Origin: Chryseobacterium sp. CY350
Lineage (GTDB): Bacteria; Bacteroidota; Bacteroidia; Flavobacteriales; Weeksellaceae
Direction of reading: 5' to 3'
DNA: 64,000 nt
Assembly (NCBI RefSeq): GCF_027945075.1
Contig: NZ_CP116034.1
Coordinates: forward strand, 1,860,001-1,924,000
The translations under genes and the position numbers were made by a program. A model generated the notes under the pieces. That model saw only the letters and a list, made by a program, of their open reading frames with translations. It was not told where the DNA came from and did no database searches. Shown piece by piece: positions 51,156 to 59,006 of the stretch; position 1 is the stretch's first letter, and every line of letters begins with the position of its first letter.

Positions 51156-51926
51156 TTTCTGTTCAAAAGTTTTCAATTCAAAATCATGTCGAAAAACTCC
51201 GTAAGTGAAATAAGAGATCCAGTCCCCAAGATTGATGTACTTTGAATTTTCACTTAAATCTAATACCATTGGCAGATGTCGGTGACCATAGATAAAGTAA
51301 TCAATTTTTTCAGTTTTCAGCTTTTCTTTGGAGTAAATGATCAGAAACTCTTTATCTTCTCCCAAAAAAGCTTTGTCTTCATCTCCTGAAATCATTTTAT
51401 TTTTCTGTGAAAGATACAGAGCCACTTTCATTGCAATATCAGGATGAAGCCATTTGAAAAACCACTGTGCAACAGGATTTGTAAAGACTTTTTTCATTCT
51501 TTTATAGCCTTTGTCACCTGGTCCCAAACCATCACCATGAGCTAAAAGAAACTGTTTTCCGGCGATTTCAAAATATTGCTTTTTATAGAAAACAGTGCAG
51601 CCAATTTCTTCTTCAAGATAGTCTTTCATCCAAAGATCATGATTTCCGACAAAAAAATAAACATGAACGCCGCTATCTTTCAATTCAGCAATTTTCCCCA
51701 AAACTCGCACATAACCTTTCGGAATGACATGCTTCCATTCGTGCCAAAAATCAAATAAATCACCCATCAAAAACAAAACCTGAGCATCTTCTTTGATCTC
51801 ATTCATCCAACGGATAAATTTTTCTTCCCGAATTTTGCTCTGTTTCGGATCGGGAGCACCAAAATGCTGATCTGATGCAAAGTACACCTTTTTTCCGGGT
51901 TCTAAATTGATGGTCGTTTTTAGCAC
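51153..51926 (-). CDS. lpxH: UDP-2,3-diacylglucosamine pyrophosphohydrolase-like phosphoesterase
   Basis: 257 residues from a GTG start at 51926. The calcineurin-like metal motifs are in order: YFASDQHFGAPD, FLMGDLFDFWHEW, FVGNHD and YGHRHLP. LpxH makes lipid X in lipid A synthesis. The length fits, and the gene is encoded behind queD by about 24 nt on the same strand, although no pathway link is known. LpxG-type enzymes are not excluded. Confidence 0.88.
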   Translation of the reverse strand: MLKTTINLEPGKKVYFASDQHFGAPDPKQSKIREEKFIRWMNEIKEDAQVLFLMGDLFDFWHEWKHVIPKGYVRVLGKIAELKDSGVHVYFFVGNHDLWMKDYLEEEIGCTVFYKKQYFEIAGKQFLLAHGDGLGPGDKGYKRMKKVFTNPVAQWFFKWLHPDIAMKVALYLSQKNKMISGDEDKAFLGEDKEFLIIYSKEKLKTEKIDYFIYGHRHLPMVLDLSENSKYINLGDWISYFTYGVFRHDFELKTFEQK

Positions 51927-51950
51927 TCTTTACTTTTAAATTCAGAAAAA

Positions 51951-52397
51951 TTATTGGTTATCTTCTGCAAACCACTCTCCGTAAGAGTTTTCTGTTTCGT
52001 GAAGTTTTAAATAAGCCAAAGAAACATCCGCAGGAAGTTTTGATTTTATTTTTGCAGCAATTGCGTACAACATATTTTCACAAGTTGGCTGAAAGTTGCA
52101 GTAAATCACTTTCTGACCTTTATTTTCTAATTCCTCTCCCATTTCTCTATGCGGAGAAACCCCGTTGATCAACACCGAATGATCCCAAACATCTACGATT
52201 TCAGCTTTTACAATGGCTTTAATATCTCCGAAATCTACTACCATACCGTTCTTAGGATTTTCCAGATCATTGATCGGTTTTCCTTTTACGGTAACAAAAA
52301 GTTTGTAAGAATGCCCGTGCATATTTTTACATTTCCCATCATAATTGTATAAAACATGAGCTGTCTCGAATGTAAAAATTTTTGTAATACGTATCAT
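51951..52397 (-). CDS. queD: 6-carboxytetrahydropterin synthase (QueD family)
   Basis: 148 residues from the ATG at 52397 (MIRITKIFTFETAHVLYNYD); the upstream longer frame is not needed and the -7 box lies between. The zinc ligands are H14, H27 and H29 in KNMHGHSY, the catalytic Cys is C23, and the closing acid/base pair lies in DHSVL and LHETENSYGEW. It makes the precursor of queuosine and other 7-deazapurines. Other que genes are not adjacent. Confidence 0.93.
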   Translation of the reverse strand: MIRITKIFTFETAHVLYNYDGKCKNMHGHSYKLFVTVKGKPINDLENPKNGMVVDFGDIKAIVKAEIVDVWDHSVLINGVSPHREMGEELENKGQKVIYCNFQPTCENMLYAIAAKIKSKLPADVSLAYLKLHETENSYGEWFAEDNQ

Positions 52398-52401
52398 ATT
52401 G

Positions 52402-52409
52402 CAAAGATA
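52402..52409 (-). promoter_or_regulatory. Putative -7 box directly at the queD start
   Basis: TATCTTTG on the minus strand ends 5 nt before the ATG at 52397, so queD may be leaderless. Confidence 0.5.
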
Positions 52410-52492
52410 TAGAATTTGATTAAAAAACCAGAGTTTCAATCGTAATGCTGGAATATGATATTTTCATTAAATTTACACTCAGACACACACAA

Positions 52493-53146
52493 ATGATTTT
52501 AGATATATTTTTTCCGAATCGCTGCATTCACTGTAACAGAATTATCAATGGCAAACTGCTTGTCTGTAATCTCTGTTTTGAACAAATTCATTTTACTCAT
52601 TTTGAATATTCTGAAGAAAACAGTTTAAAAGAAAAATGCAAATTGCTGTTTCCGATCGAGAACGCTTATGCATTGATGCAGTTTGAACAAGAAAATCTCA
52701 GTCGGAAAATCATTCATGAGTTAAAATACAGAAGTCGCGAAACGACAGGAAAAATTCTTGCAGATTGGGTAATTGAGCGTTTGGATTTTAAAAACGAAAA
52801 ACCTGATTTGTTGGTAACCGTACCTCTTCATCCCAAAAAAGAGAAAGAGAGAGGGTATAATCAATTGCATCTGTTTACAAAAGTACTTTCAGATTTTCAT
52901 ACTATTCCGTTTGATCATCATTTATTTAAGCGAAACCATTACTCAAAGGCTCAAGCGTTAAAAGATAAAAAACACCGTCTTGAAACCCAACATACTTTTT
53001 CTTTAATTAAAAACGTTTCCAATCAGCATATTTTAATAATTGATGATGTTTTCACCACAGGAAATACTTTGGCTACAATTGCCTGGGAAATTTTGAAAGC
53101 AGGAAATAATAAAGTGAGTATTTTGGTGATGGCGGTTGATGAATGA
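52493..53146 (+). CDS. ComF family phosphoribosyltransferase-fold protein
   Basis: 217 residues from the ATG at 52493 (MILDIFFPNRCIHCNRIING); an ATG 16 codons upstream is less likely given the divergent queD promoter. The N-terminal zinc finger is CIHCNRIINGKLLVCNLCF. The C-terminal type I PRTase has ILIIDDVFTTGNTLATI binding the ribose phosphate. ComF acts in DNA uptake in naturally competent bacteria; in others its role is not clear. Confidence 0.92.
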   Translation: MILDIFFPNRCIHCNRIINGKLLVCNLCFEQIHFTHFEYSEENSLKEKCKLLFPIENAYALMQFEQENLSRKIIHELKYRSRETTGKILADWVIERLDFKNEKPDLLVTVPLHPKKEKERGYNQLHLFTKVLSDFHTIPFDHHLFKRNHYSKAQALKDKKHRLETQHTFSLIKNVSNQHILIIDDVFTTGNTLATIAWEILKAGNNKVSILVMAVDE

Positions 53147-53190
53147 TGAGCGGAAGGATTTTACTGCGAGAGTGCAAAATTTAATATAAA

Positions 53191-53439
53191 TTAATCTTTA
53201 TCCTTATTTACTATTTGTTTTGTACATAAATAAAATATTCTGATCGAAAAGAATATAAGTAAGATTCCAAAAAAATAAAATACTGCTGGCTTTTCGTCAG
53301 CAGGGATTATGAGGAAAACAATTCCTCCAATTAAAAGAAATACAGCAACGCCAAAATTAGTTTCGACACTCCCTAAAGAAACTTGAAGAACTCCGTACAG
53401 AAATTCTTTAACGATTTTCAATATCAAACTTTTTTTCAT
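53191..53439 (-). CDS. Small membrane protein of unknown function
   Basis: 82 residues with two hydrophobic stretches (VAVFLLIGGIVFLIIPAD and VFYFFGILLIFFSIRIFYLC). It starts 10 nt after upp on the same strand. I recognise no family. It is probably made with upp, but the codon pattern gives no function. Confidence 0.6.
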   Translation of the reverse strand: MKKSLILKIVKEFLYGVLQVSLGSVETNFGVAVFLLIGGIVFLIIPADEKPAVFYFFGILLIFFSIRIFYLCTKQIVNKDKD

Positions 53440-53448
53440 CTACATCAA

Positions 53449-54099
53449 TTATCGCTGCAGTTTTTCACCATAGCTCAAATCTCCGGCATCACCTAAACCC
53501 GGCGTTATATAACCTTTCGTTGTTAAATTTTCATCAATGGCTCCAACCCAAATTTTTGCCTGTGGATAAGCTTTTTCAATGGTTTCTACACCTTGTCGGG
53601 AGGCAATTGCCACAACGATGTGTAACTGAGAAGGTGTTCCGTTGGTCAAAAGATCTTTAATGGCTTCGATTAACGATGCTCCGGTTGCCAACATCGGGTC
53701 TGCAACAATCAAAGGCCGTCCTTCAATATTCGGACAGGTAAGATAATCCTGTTTGATTGAGAAATAATCATTGGCATCATGTTTTCTGTAAGCGGCTACA
53801 AAACCACAATCTGCTTTGTCAAAATAATTTAAAATTCCTTCAAATAAAGGTACCCCGGCTCTTAAAATGGTAGTAATAACCGGTTGAACGGCAATTTCGT
53901 GAACTTTTATTTTATCTAAAGGAGTCTGAATTTCAATTTCCTTTGTTTCTAAATCTTTGGAGATTTCAAAGGCCGAAATTTCACCAATTCGCTCCATATT
54001 TCTACGAAATCTCATTCGATCGTGCTGAATTTCTACATTTCGAAGTTCGTTAATCCACGAATTAACCAAAGAAAAAGTTTTTGAAAGCTCTACCGTCAT
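53449..54099 (-). CDS. upp: Uracil phosphoribosyltransferase
   Basis: 216 residues. It makes UMP from uracil and PRPP in pyrimidine salvage. The PRPP motif is IVADPMLATGASLIEAI, and the uracil loop near the end is YITPGLGDAGDLSYGE. It carries TTILRAGVPLFEGI, which is typical. The DUF6427 gene that often accompanies upp in this class lies elsewhere in the window. Confidence 0.95.
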   Translation of the reverse strand: MTVELSKTFSLVNSWINELRNVEIQHDRMRFRRNMERIGEISAFEISKDLETKEIEIQTPLDKIKVHEIAVQPVITTILRAGVPLFEGILNYFDKADCGFVAAYRKHDANDYFSIKQDYLTCPNIEGRPLIVADPMLATGASLIEAIKDLLTNGTPSQLHIVVAIASRQGVETIEKAYPQAKIWVGAIDENLTTKGYITPGLGDAGDLSYGEKLQR

Positions 54100-54120
54100 A
54101 ATTTTTGAATATTCTGCTCA

Positions 54121-54128
54121 CAAAACTA
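54121..54128 (-). promoter_or_regulatory. Putative -7 box of upp
   Basis: TAGTTTTG on the minus strand matches TAnnTTTG and would give a leader of about 15-18 nt. Confidence 0.5.
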
Positions 54129-54143
54129 TGAAATTTAAAATAA

Positions 54144-54176
54144 AAATCCCTCTCAGAAAATTACTGAGAGGGATTT
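54144..54176 (-). terminator. Terminator of der
   Basis: AAATCCCTCTCAG at 54144-54156 pairs perfectly with CTGAGAGGGATTT at 54164-54176. T-rich DNA follows on the minus strand. Confidence 0.93.
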
Positions 54177-54209
54177 GTTTGTATGATTTAAAATCGCAAA
54201 TAATTACGA

Positions 54210-55520
54210 TTATTTTTGTCTGAAATATACTTCGATCGGAACTCCTGTAAAGCCAAATTCTTTTCTAAGTTGGTTTTCTGTAAACCTTTTGTATGGCTCT
54301 TTCACATACTGAGGAAGATTACAGAAAAATACAAATTGCGGTGAAGGCGTTGGAAGTTGCACACAATATTTAATTTTAATGAATTTTCCTTTGTTCGCAG
54401 GCGGCGGTGTACGTTCGAAAACAGGAAGCATTACTTCATTTAATTTTGAAGTTTTGATCTTCTTTTTACGATCTTCGTAAACAACCATTGCCATTTCTAC
54501 AGCTTTTAAGATTCTCTGCTTCGTCAAAGCGGAAACAAAAAGAATAGGAATATCACTGAACTGACCAATTTTTTCTTTGATAGACTGCTCAAAATCTCTT
54601 ACGGTATTTGTCGTTTTATCTTCAATCAGATCCCATTTGTTGACAACGATAACGATACCTTTTCTGTTTTTCTGAGCCAGACCAAAAATATTCATATCCT
54701 GAGATTCCCAACCCAATGTTGCGTCTACCATGATGATCACCACATCAGAATATTCGATGGAGCGAATTGATCTCATTACAGAATAAAACTCCAGATCTTC
54801 ATTTACCTTTGATTTACGACGCATTCCGGCAGTATCTACCAACACAAACTCATGACCAAATTTATTATAAAGTGTCTGAATACTGTCTCTTGTGGTACCT
54901 GCAACATCTGTTACAATATTTCTTTCTGCATCAAGCAAAGCGTTAGTTAAAGTAGATTTTCCTACATTCGGACGACCTGCAATCGTGATTTTTGGAAGAC
55001 CTTCAAAAGGATCTTTATAATCAGTTGTTGGAAAATCATTTATCACAGCATCAAGAATCTCACCTGTACCCGAACCTGTAGCCGAAGATAAAGTGTAGTA
55101 TTTTTCGATTCCCAGCTGATAAAATTCTGTAGCCGCCAATTCTTCTTTCGAAGAATCTACCTTGTTAATCACATGATAGACAGGTTTTTTAGCTCTCCTT
55201 AACATTTCATGAATCTCAATATCTGTATCGGTAAGACCTTCTTCTACATTCATCATAAAAATGATAGAAGTAGCTTCATCAATTGCAAGCTGCACCTGTT
55301 TTGATATTTCTTCCTGAAAAACGTCTTCACTATTTACTTCGTATCCACCTGTATCAATCACAGTAAAGTCTACACCACTCCAGTCAGATTTTCCGTAATG
55401 ACGGTCTCTGGTAACTCCGGAAGTAGAATCTACGATAGCTTCTCTTCTTTCTAGCAGACGATTAAAAAGTGTGGATTTTCCTACGTTGGGACGCCCAACG
55501 ATTGCAACAATATTTGACAT
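54210..55520 (-). CDS. der: Ribosome-biogenesis GTPase Der (EngA)
   Basis: 436 residues with two GTPase domains in tandem, unique to Der: G1 motifs GRPNVGKSTLFNRL and GRPNVGKSTLTNAL, G3 motifs DTGGYE and DTAGMR, G4 motifs NKVD and NKWDL. The KH-like C-terminus ends GFTGVPIEVYFRQK. It is essential for 50S assembly. Its 5' leader of about 78 nt holds two hairpins. Confidence 0.96.
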   Translation of the reverse strand: MSNIVAIVGRPNVGKSTLFNRLLERREAIVDSTSGVTRDRHYGKSDWSGVDFTVIDTGGYEVNSEDVFQEEISKQVQLAIDEATSIIFMMNVEEGLTDTDIEIHEMLRRAKKPVYHVINKVDSSKEELAATEFYQLGIEKYYTLSSATGSGTGEILDAVINDFPTTDYKDPFEGLPKITIAGRPNVGKSTLTNALLDAERNIVTDVAGTTRDSIQTLYNKFGHEFVLVDTAGMRRKSKVNEDLEFYSVMRSIRSIEYSDVVIIMVDATLGWESQDMNIFGLAQKNRKGIVIVVNKWDLIEDKTTNTVRDFEQSIKEKIGQFSDIPILFVSALTKQRILKAVEMAMVVYEDRKKKIKTSKLNEVMLPVFERTPPPANKGKFIKIKYCVQLPTPSPQFVFFCNLPQYVKEPYKRFTENQLRKEFGFTGVPIEVYFRQK

Positions 55521-55535
55521 AAAAAATGTTTAATA

Positions 55536-55602
55536 ATCCTTGAGATATACTCAGGATCAGATTATCAATGGGTTACTCCAACTATTGGAGCCCAATTTTT
55601 TT
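55536..55602 (+). ncRNA. Structured leader of der or a plus-strand small RNA end
   Basis: Hairpin one: ATCCT(T)GAG pairs with CTC-AGGAT across 55536-55557. Hairpin two: GGG-CTCCAA at 55570-55581 pairs with TTGGAG-CCC at 55585-55593 with a 3-nt bulge. On the plus strand seven T follow at 55596-55602, like an intrinsic terminator, though no plus-strand gene precedes it. On the minus strand the same hairpins lie in the der leader. Confidence 0.4.
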
Positions 55603-55603
55603 G

Positions 55604-55611
55604 CAAAGATA
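55604..55611 (-). promoter_or_regulatory. Putative -7 box of der
   Basis: TATCTTTG on the minus strand matches TAnnTTTG and gives a structured leader of about 78 nt before the start at 55520. Confidence 0.5.
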
Positions 55612-55745
55612 AGGTTTTTATTATTTAAAAATAGAAAAGCTTTTTTTAAAGATCTAATTCACAAACCTATACTCAGAATTTTTTCATAAATTTATAGCTA
55701 TGCATGAGATTTGATTTAATCAAAATCCCGTATATTGATTTAGCT

Positions 55746-56204
55746 ATGAAAAAAATACTTACAATATTGTTGGTTGCATTTATCATCATTCAGTTTTTCC
55801 CTATTGATAAAACCAATCCGCCGGTGAATGAAGGAATGGATTTTCTGAAAATTAAAAACACGCCGGAAAACATCACAAAACTCATTAGTAATTCTTGCTA
55901 TGATTGTCATTCTAATGAAACGCGATATCCTTGGTATTCAAATATTGCTCCTTCTTCATGGTTTTTAAAAAATCATATCGATGAAGGGAGACAAAATTTG
56001 AATTTCTCCACATTCGCAATGTACGAACCTAAGAGACAGATTCATAAAATGGAAGAATGTATTGAAATGATTGAAACTGCTGAAATGCCTTTAGAATCTT
56101 ATTATATTGGTCATCAGGACGCAAAACTTACGGATCAGCAAAGGAAAGAACTTGTTGTTTATTTTAAGAAACAAATAGAAGATACCAAAATTAAAATGCA
56201 ATAA
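55746..56204 (+). CDS. Heme-binding domain (Haem_bd) protein
   Basis: 152 residues from the ATG at 55746 (MKKILTILLVAFIIIQFFP, a signal or anchor segment); a longer upstream frame starting near 55704 is less likely. The mature part has a single CxxCH heme site in NSCYDCHSNETRYPWYSNIA followed by PSSWFLKNHIDEGRQNLNFS, the Haem_bd signature. It is probably periplasmic and takes part in electron transfer. The DCC protein gene starts 3 nt downstream. Confidence 0.88.
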   Translation: MKKILTILLVAFIIIQFFPIDKTNPPVNEGMDFLKIKNTPENITKLISNSCYDCHSNETRYPWYSNIAPSSWFLKNHIDEGRQNLNFSTFAMYEPKRQIHKMEECIEMIETAEMPLESYYIGHQDAKLTDQQRKELVVYFKKQIEDTKIKMQ

Positions 56205-56207
56205 ATT

Positions 56208-56621
56208 ATGCAGGAAAAATGGAACGATAAACACATTGTTTTTTTTGACGGAGAATGTGGTGTTTGCAATTTTTGGGTTCAGTGGATTTTGGAAAGAGAT
56301 AAAAATGATCAGTTTATGTTTGCTTCTCTACAATCACCATTCGGGCAGAAGTTTCTTTCTGAGAGAGGTCTCGAAACGAAACAATTCAAGACCATGTATC
56401 TTTGGAAACTTAAAAGTTATTACCTTACAAAATCTGAGGCCGTTCTAAAAATCGCCAATTTACTGGGAGGAATTTACAAACTTACAGTTATCGGAAAGCT
56501 GCTACCATCTTTTTTGAGAGATAAGATTTATGATCAAATTTCGGAGAACAGAATGAAAATGGCGAATCAAAAATGTTATCTGCCAACACCTGACGAAAGG
56601 AAAAAGTTTATTGAAATTTAA
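56208..56621 (+). CDS. DCC-type thiol-disulfide oxidoreductase (DUF393)
   Basis: 137 residues. The N-terminal motif DGECGVCNFWVQWI is the DCC signature with its CxxC, and WKLKSYYLTKSEAVLKIANL follows. It belongs to the DUF393 family, which is thought to act on thiols or at the membrane. It is co-transcribed with the heme-binding protein gene, so a redox pair is likely. Confidence 0.9.
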   Translation: MQEKWNDKHIVFFDGECGVCNFWVQWILERDKNDQFMFASLQSPFGQKFLSERGLETKQFKTMYLWKLKSYYLTKSEAVLKIANLLGGIYKLTVIGKLLPSFLRDKIYDQISENRMKMANQKCYLPTPDERKKFIEI

Positions 56622-56708
56622 GATAAAAAAATAAGACTGCCTCACAATTGAAGCAGCCTACTTTCACTCACTGATTTACACAGATTTTTGATTTATAAAT
56701 TTCTAAAA

Positions 56709-58145
56709 TTATTGATTTAATGACCAAACCGAATAACTGTTTGGCGGACATTGAATTTTCACCCATTTGTCTCCCTGTGTTGTAGGATACCACGAAGAAT
56801 TACCTGTAAAATCTTTGATTTGCTGACTTGCCCAATTGGTCTGAATCCATCGTTCCTGCCAGTTTGAAGAACTATTGATGTAAACAACCAATCCCGGATT
56901 TCCGTTGTAGCCGTTTCTTCTTGCAATATATTCATCATTGTCGGTGTAAAGAATTGAGGTATTTCCTGTTGCTTTATTATTATGAATCCAGATCAGATTA
57001 TTCATCTTTTCTTTGTTCAGCCATTCTTCATAATCTCTGTAAAAAATTGTAGGATATCCTTCATGAGTTAAAATGTAAGCGTACGCCAAATTTTTATTAT
57101 GAATAATATCTGTGTCATGATTTGAAACGAAAGTTACCGCTTTGTAAGGATTTCTCTTCCACATCATGTCGTCGTTCAAAACATTTAAATTTCCGTTATC
57201 AAAAGCTTCATCCATTTTGTAATAAGCGGCAAAATCAAATACCGAACTGTTGGCATTATTTGCCCACCATTCAAGAGTATTAACATTTGAATCCCATAAT
57301 TCGCCGACAGAAAATCCTCCAACATTTGAGTTCCAGTTATTGACAACCCACGGTCCGAAACCTTTAACATAATCGAACCTCCAACCATCAAATTTCATTA
57401 CATTTTTGTAATATTTCCCGACAGAATCTTCTCTTTCCCACAGCCAATTTTGCACGTAAGGATTGGCATGACAAAGATCTGGAAAACCACCGAAAGCGCC
57501 TTCGTCATTGTTTCCGTAAGAATTTTTGTAAAAATCATTGTAACCTCTCTGAAATTTCCCTGAAGCTACACCCGAAAAATCAGTCCATGTGTTTGTTCCT
57601 GTAAAAGGATTGGCCTGCGATTGCCCACCACTGTTGTGATTAATAACAATATCGGCATACACCTGCATATTTTCTGCATGTGCTTTTGTAATTAATCCTT
57701 CCAATTCAGTCTTTGAACCGAAACGGGTTTCTACAGTTCCGTTTTGATTGTAATTTCCAAAATCGTAATAATCTGTAGGATCGTAACCCATAGAATACGC
57801 ACCATTTTGCGCTTTTGAAGCCGGGGGAAGCCAAATTGCGCTCATTCCTGCATTTGACCAATCGGTCACTTTGTCTTTGACGGTATTCCACCAGATTCCG
57901 CCATCCGGAACATCCCAATAAAAGCCCTGCATCATAACTCCTCCACCGGGTCCGGCAACAAACTTTCCATTAGCAGAAGAAGAATTTCCTGTACTGAATG
58001 GTTTTCCGTCATGGGTAGTAACATTCACTATTTTGTCATGTACTTCTAATTGTTCTGGAGTTTCACCAATCGCTTCATCACTATTCTGGCAAGAATTTAT
58101 AAACCCTAAAACCACAAGGGAAGCTAATAAATGTGTTTTTTTCAT
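56709..58145 (-). CDS. Secreted alpha-amylase (GH13), surface lipoprotein
   Basis: 478 residues. The signal peptide ends in FINSC, so Cys19 is lipidated; the following QNSDE resembles the Bacteroidota surface-export signal. The GH13 catalytic barrel has region I DIVINH (165-170), the nucleophile D258 in GWRFDYVKG, the acid/base E282 in GELWD and D344 in SNHDT. It cleaves alpha-1,4-glucans outside the cell. No sus-type receptor lies beside it, so it is not part of a full utilisation locus here. Confidence 0.93.
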   Translation of the reverse strand: MKKTHLLASLVVLGFINSCQNSDEAIGETPEQLEVHDKIVNVTTHDGKPFSTGNSSSANGKFVAGPGGGVMMQGFYWDVPDGGIWWNTVKDKVTDWSNAGMSAIWLPPASKAQNGAYSMGYDPTDYYDFGNYNQNGTVETRFGSKTELEGLITKAHAENMQVYADIVINHNSGGQSQANPFTGTNTWTDFSGVASGKFQRGYNDFYKNSYGNNDEGAFGGFPDLCHANPYVQNWLWEREDSVGKYYKNVMKFDGWRFDYVKGFGPWVVNNWNSNVGGFSVGELWDSNVNTLEWWANNANSSVFDFAAYYKMDEAFDNGNLNVLNDDMMWKRNPYKAVTFVSNHDTDIIHNKNLAYAYILTHEGYPTIFYRDYEEWLNKEKMNNLIWIHNNKATGNTSILYTDNDEYIARRNGYNGNPGLVVYINSSSNWQERWIQTNWASQQIKDFTGNSSWYPTTQGDKWVKIQCPPNSYSVWSLNQ

Positions 58146-58293
58146 ATAAAATTGTTTTAATTATTAAACTGACAACTAAATTACACATTTTGCTGAATAA
58201 ATTTCATAATGCAGAAAATTTTTTACTGACTTGTGAGTATTGATGTACAAATTGTTTTAAAATTTTTATTAAAAAACCATAAACTTTTCACAT

Positions 58294-58328
58294 TTTGGAG
58301 CCATATTTTTTATTAATCCATATATTTG
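58294..58328 (+). promoter_or_regulatory. Promoter directly at the DUF4290 start
   Basis: TTTG at 58294-58297, 23 nt spacer, then TATATTTG at 58321-58328, ending 7 nt before the ATG at 58335. An upstream TTG codon at 58326 lies inside the box. The DUF4290-murA mRNA may be leaderless. Confidence 0.6.
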
Positions 58329-58334
58329 CATATT

Positions 58335-59006
58335 ATGGAATACAATACCCAAAGAACTCAGCTTAATATGCCTGAATATGGCAGAATTATACAACAACTG
58401 GTTGAGCGTTGCAAGGAGCTTTCTACGAAAGAAGAGAGAAACGATATGGCAATGGCAATCATTGATTTTATGGGTCAGAGAAACCCACAACTACGCGACG
58501 AAGACAATTATAAACATAAACTTTGGGATCATTTATATATTTTGGCTAAACATGATCTGGATATCGATCCCGTTTATCCTTTCCCTACCAAAGAAGAACT
58601 TGAGGAAAAACCAAAAAGAATGGAATACCCTAAACTTCAGGGTGATTTTAAATTTTATGGAAAAAGTATCCTTCAATTGATAGAGAAAGCAATCGAGCTG
58701 GAACCAGGCGACGAAAAAGAAGCCTTGATCGAAGTGATTGCCAATAACATGAAGAAATCTTACAATGTTTATAATAAAGAACATGTAACCGATGATGTGA
58801 TCTTCCGTCATCTGAAAGAACTATCATCAAACAGACTTGATTTAACGAATATTGAATCTCTTGAAAAAAGCAAAATCTATTACGCTACAGCCAACCGTAA
58901 TAATCTTAACAAGAACAACAACAATAACAGGAATCAGGGAAATACTAACAACAATCTAAACAAAAGAAGATTTACAAATAACAACAATAATAAGAATAGA
59001 AGATAA
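58335..59006 (+). CDS. DUF4290 family protein with Asn/Arg-rich tail
   Basis: 223 residues from the ATG at 58335 (MEYNTQRTQLNMPEYGRIIQ), since the TTG at 58326 is inside the -7 box. The core to about residue 185 matches DUF4290: MAMAIIDFMGQRNPQLRDED and KLWDHLYILAKHDLDID. The last 37 or so residues are Asn-rich with many Arg and Lys, likely disordered and perhaps binding RNA or envelope. The stop overlaps the murA start by 1 nt, and this pairing is common in Bacteroidota. Confidence 0.9.
   Translation: MEYNTQRTQLNMPEYGRIIQQLVERCKELSTKEERNDMAMAIIDFMGQRNPQLRDEDNYKHKLWDHLYILAKHDLDIDPVYPFPTKEELEEKPKRMEYPKLQGDFKFYGKSILQLIEKAIELEPGDEKEALIEVIANNMKKSYNVYNKEHVTDDVIFRHLKELSSNRLDLTNIESLEKSKIYYATANRNNLNKNNNNNRNQGNTNNNLNKRRFTNNNNNKNRR

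Noticed and set aside
55560..55600. tRNA-like 3' end near der (GGGTT...GGAGCCCA)
   Set aside because: There is no matching acceptor 5' half, anticodon arm or D arm; it is better read as a hairpin.
56638..56666. Hairpin CTGC-TCA...TGA-GCAG after the DCC gene as a terminator
   Set aside because: Short stem with a mismatch and no T-run; not convincing.
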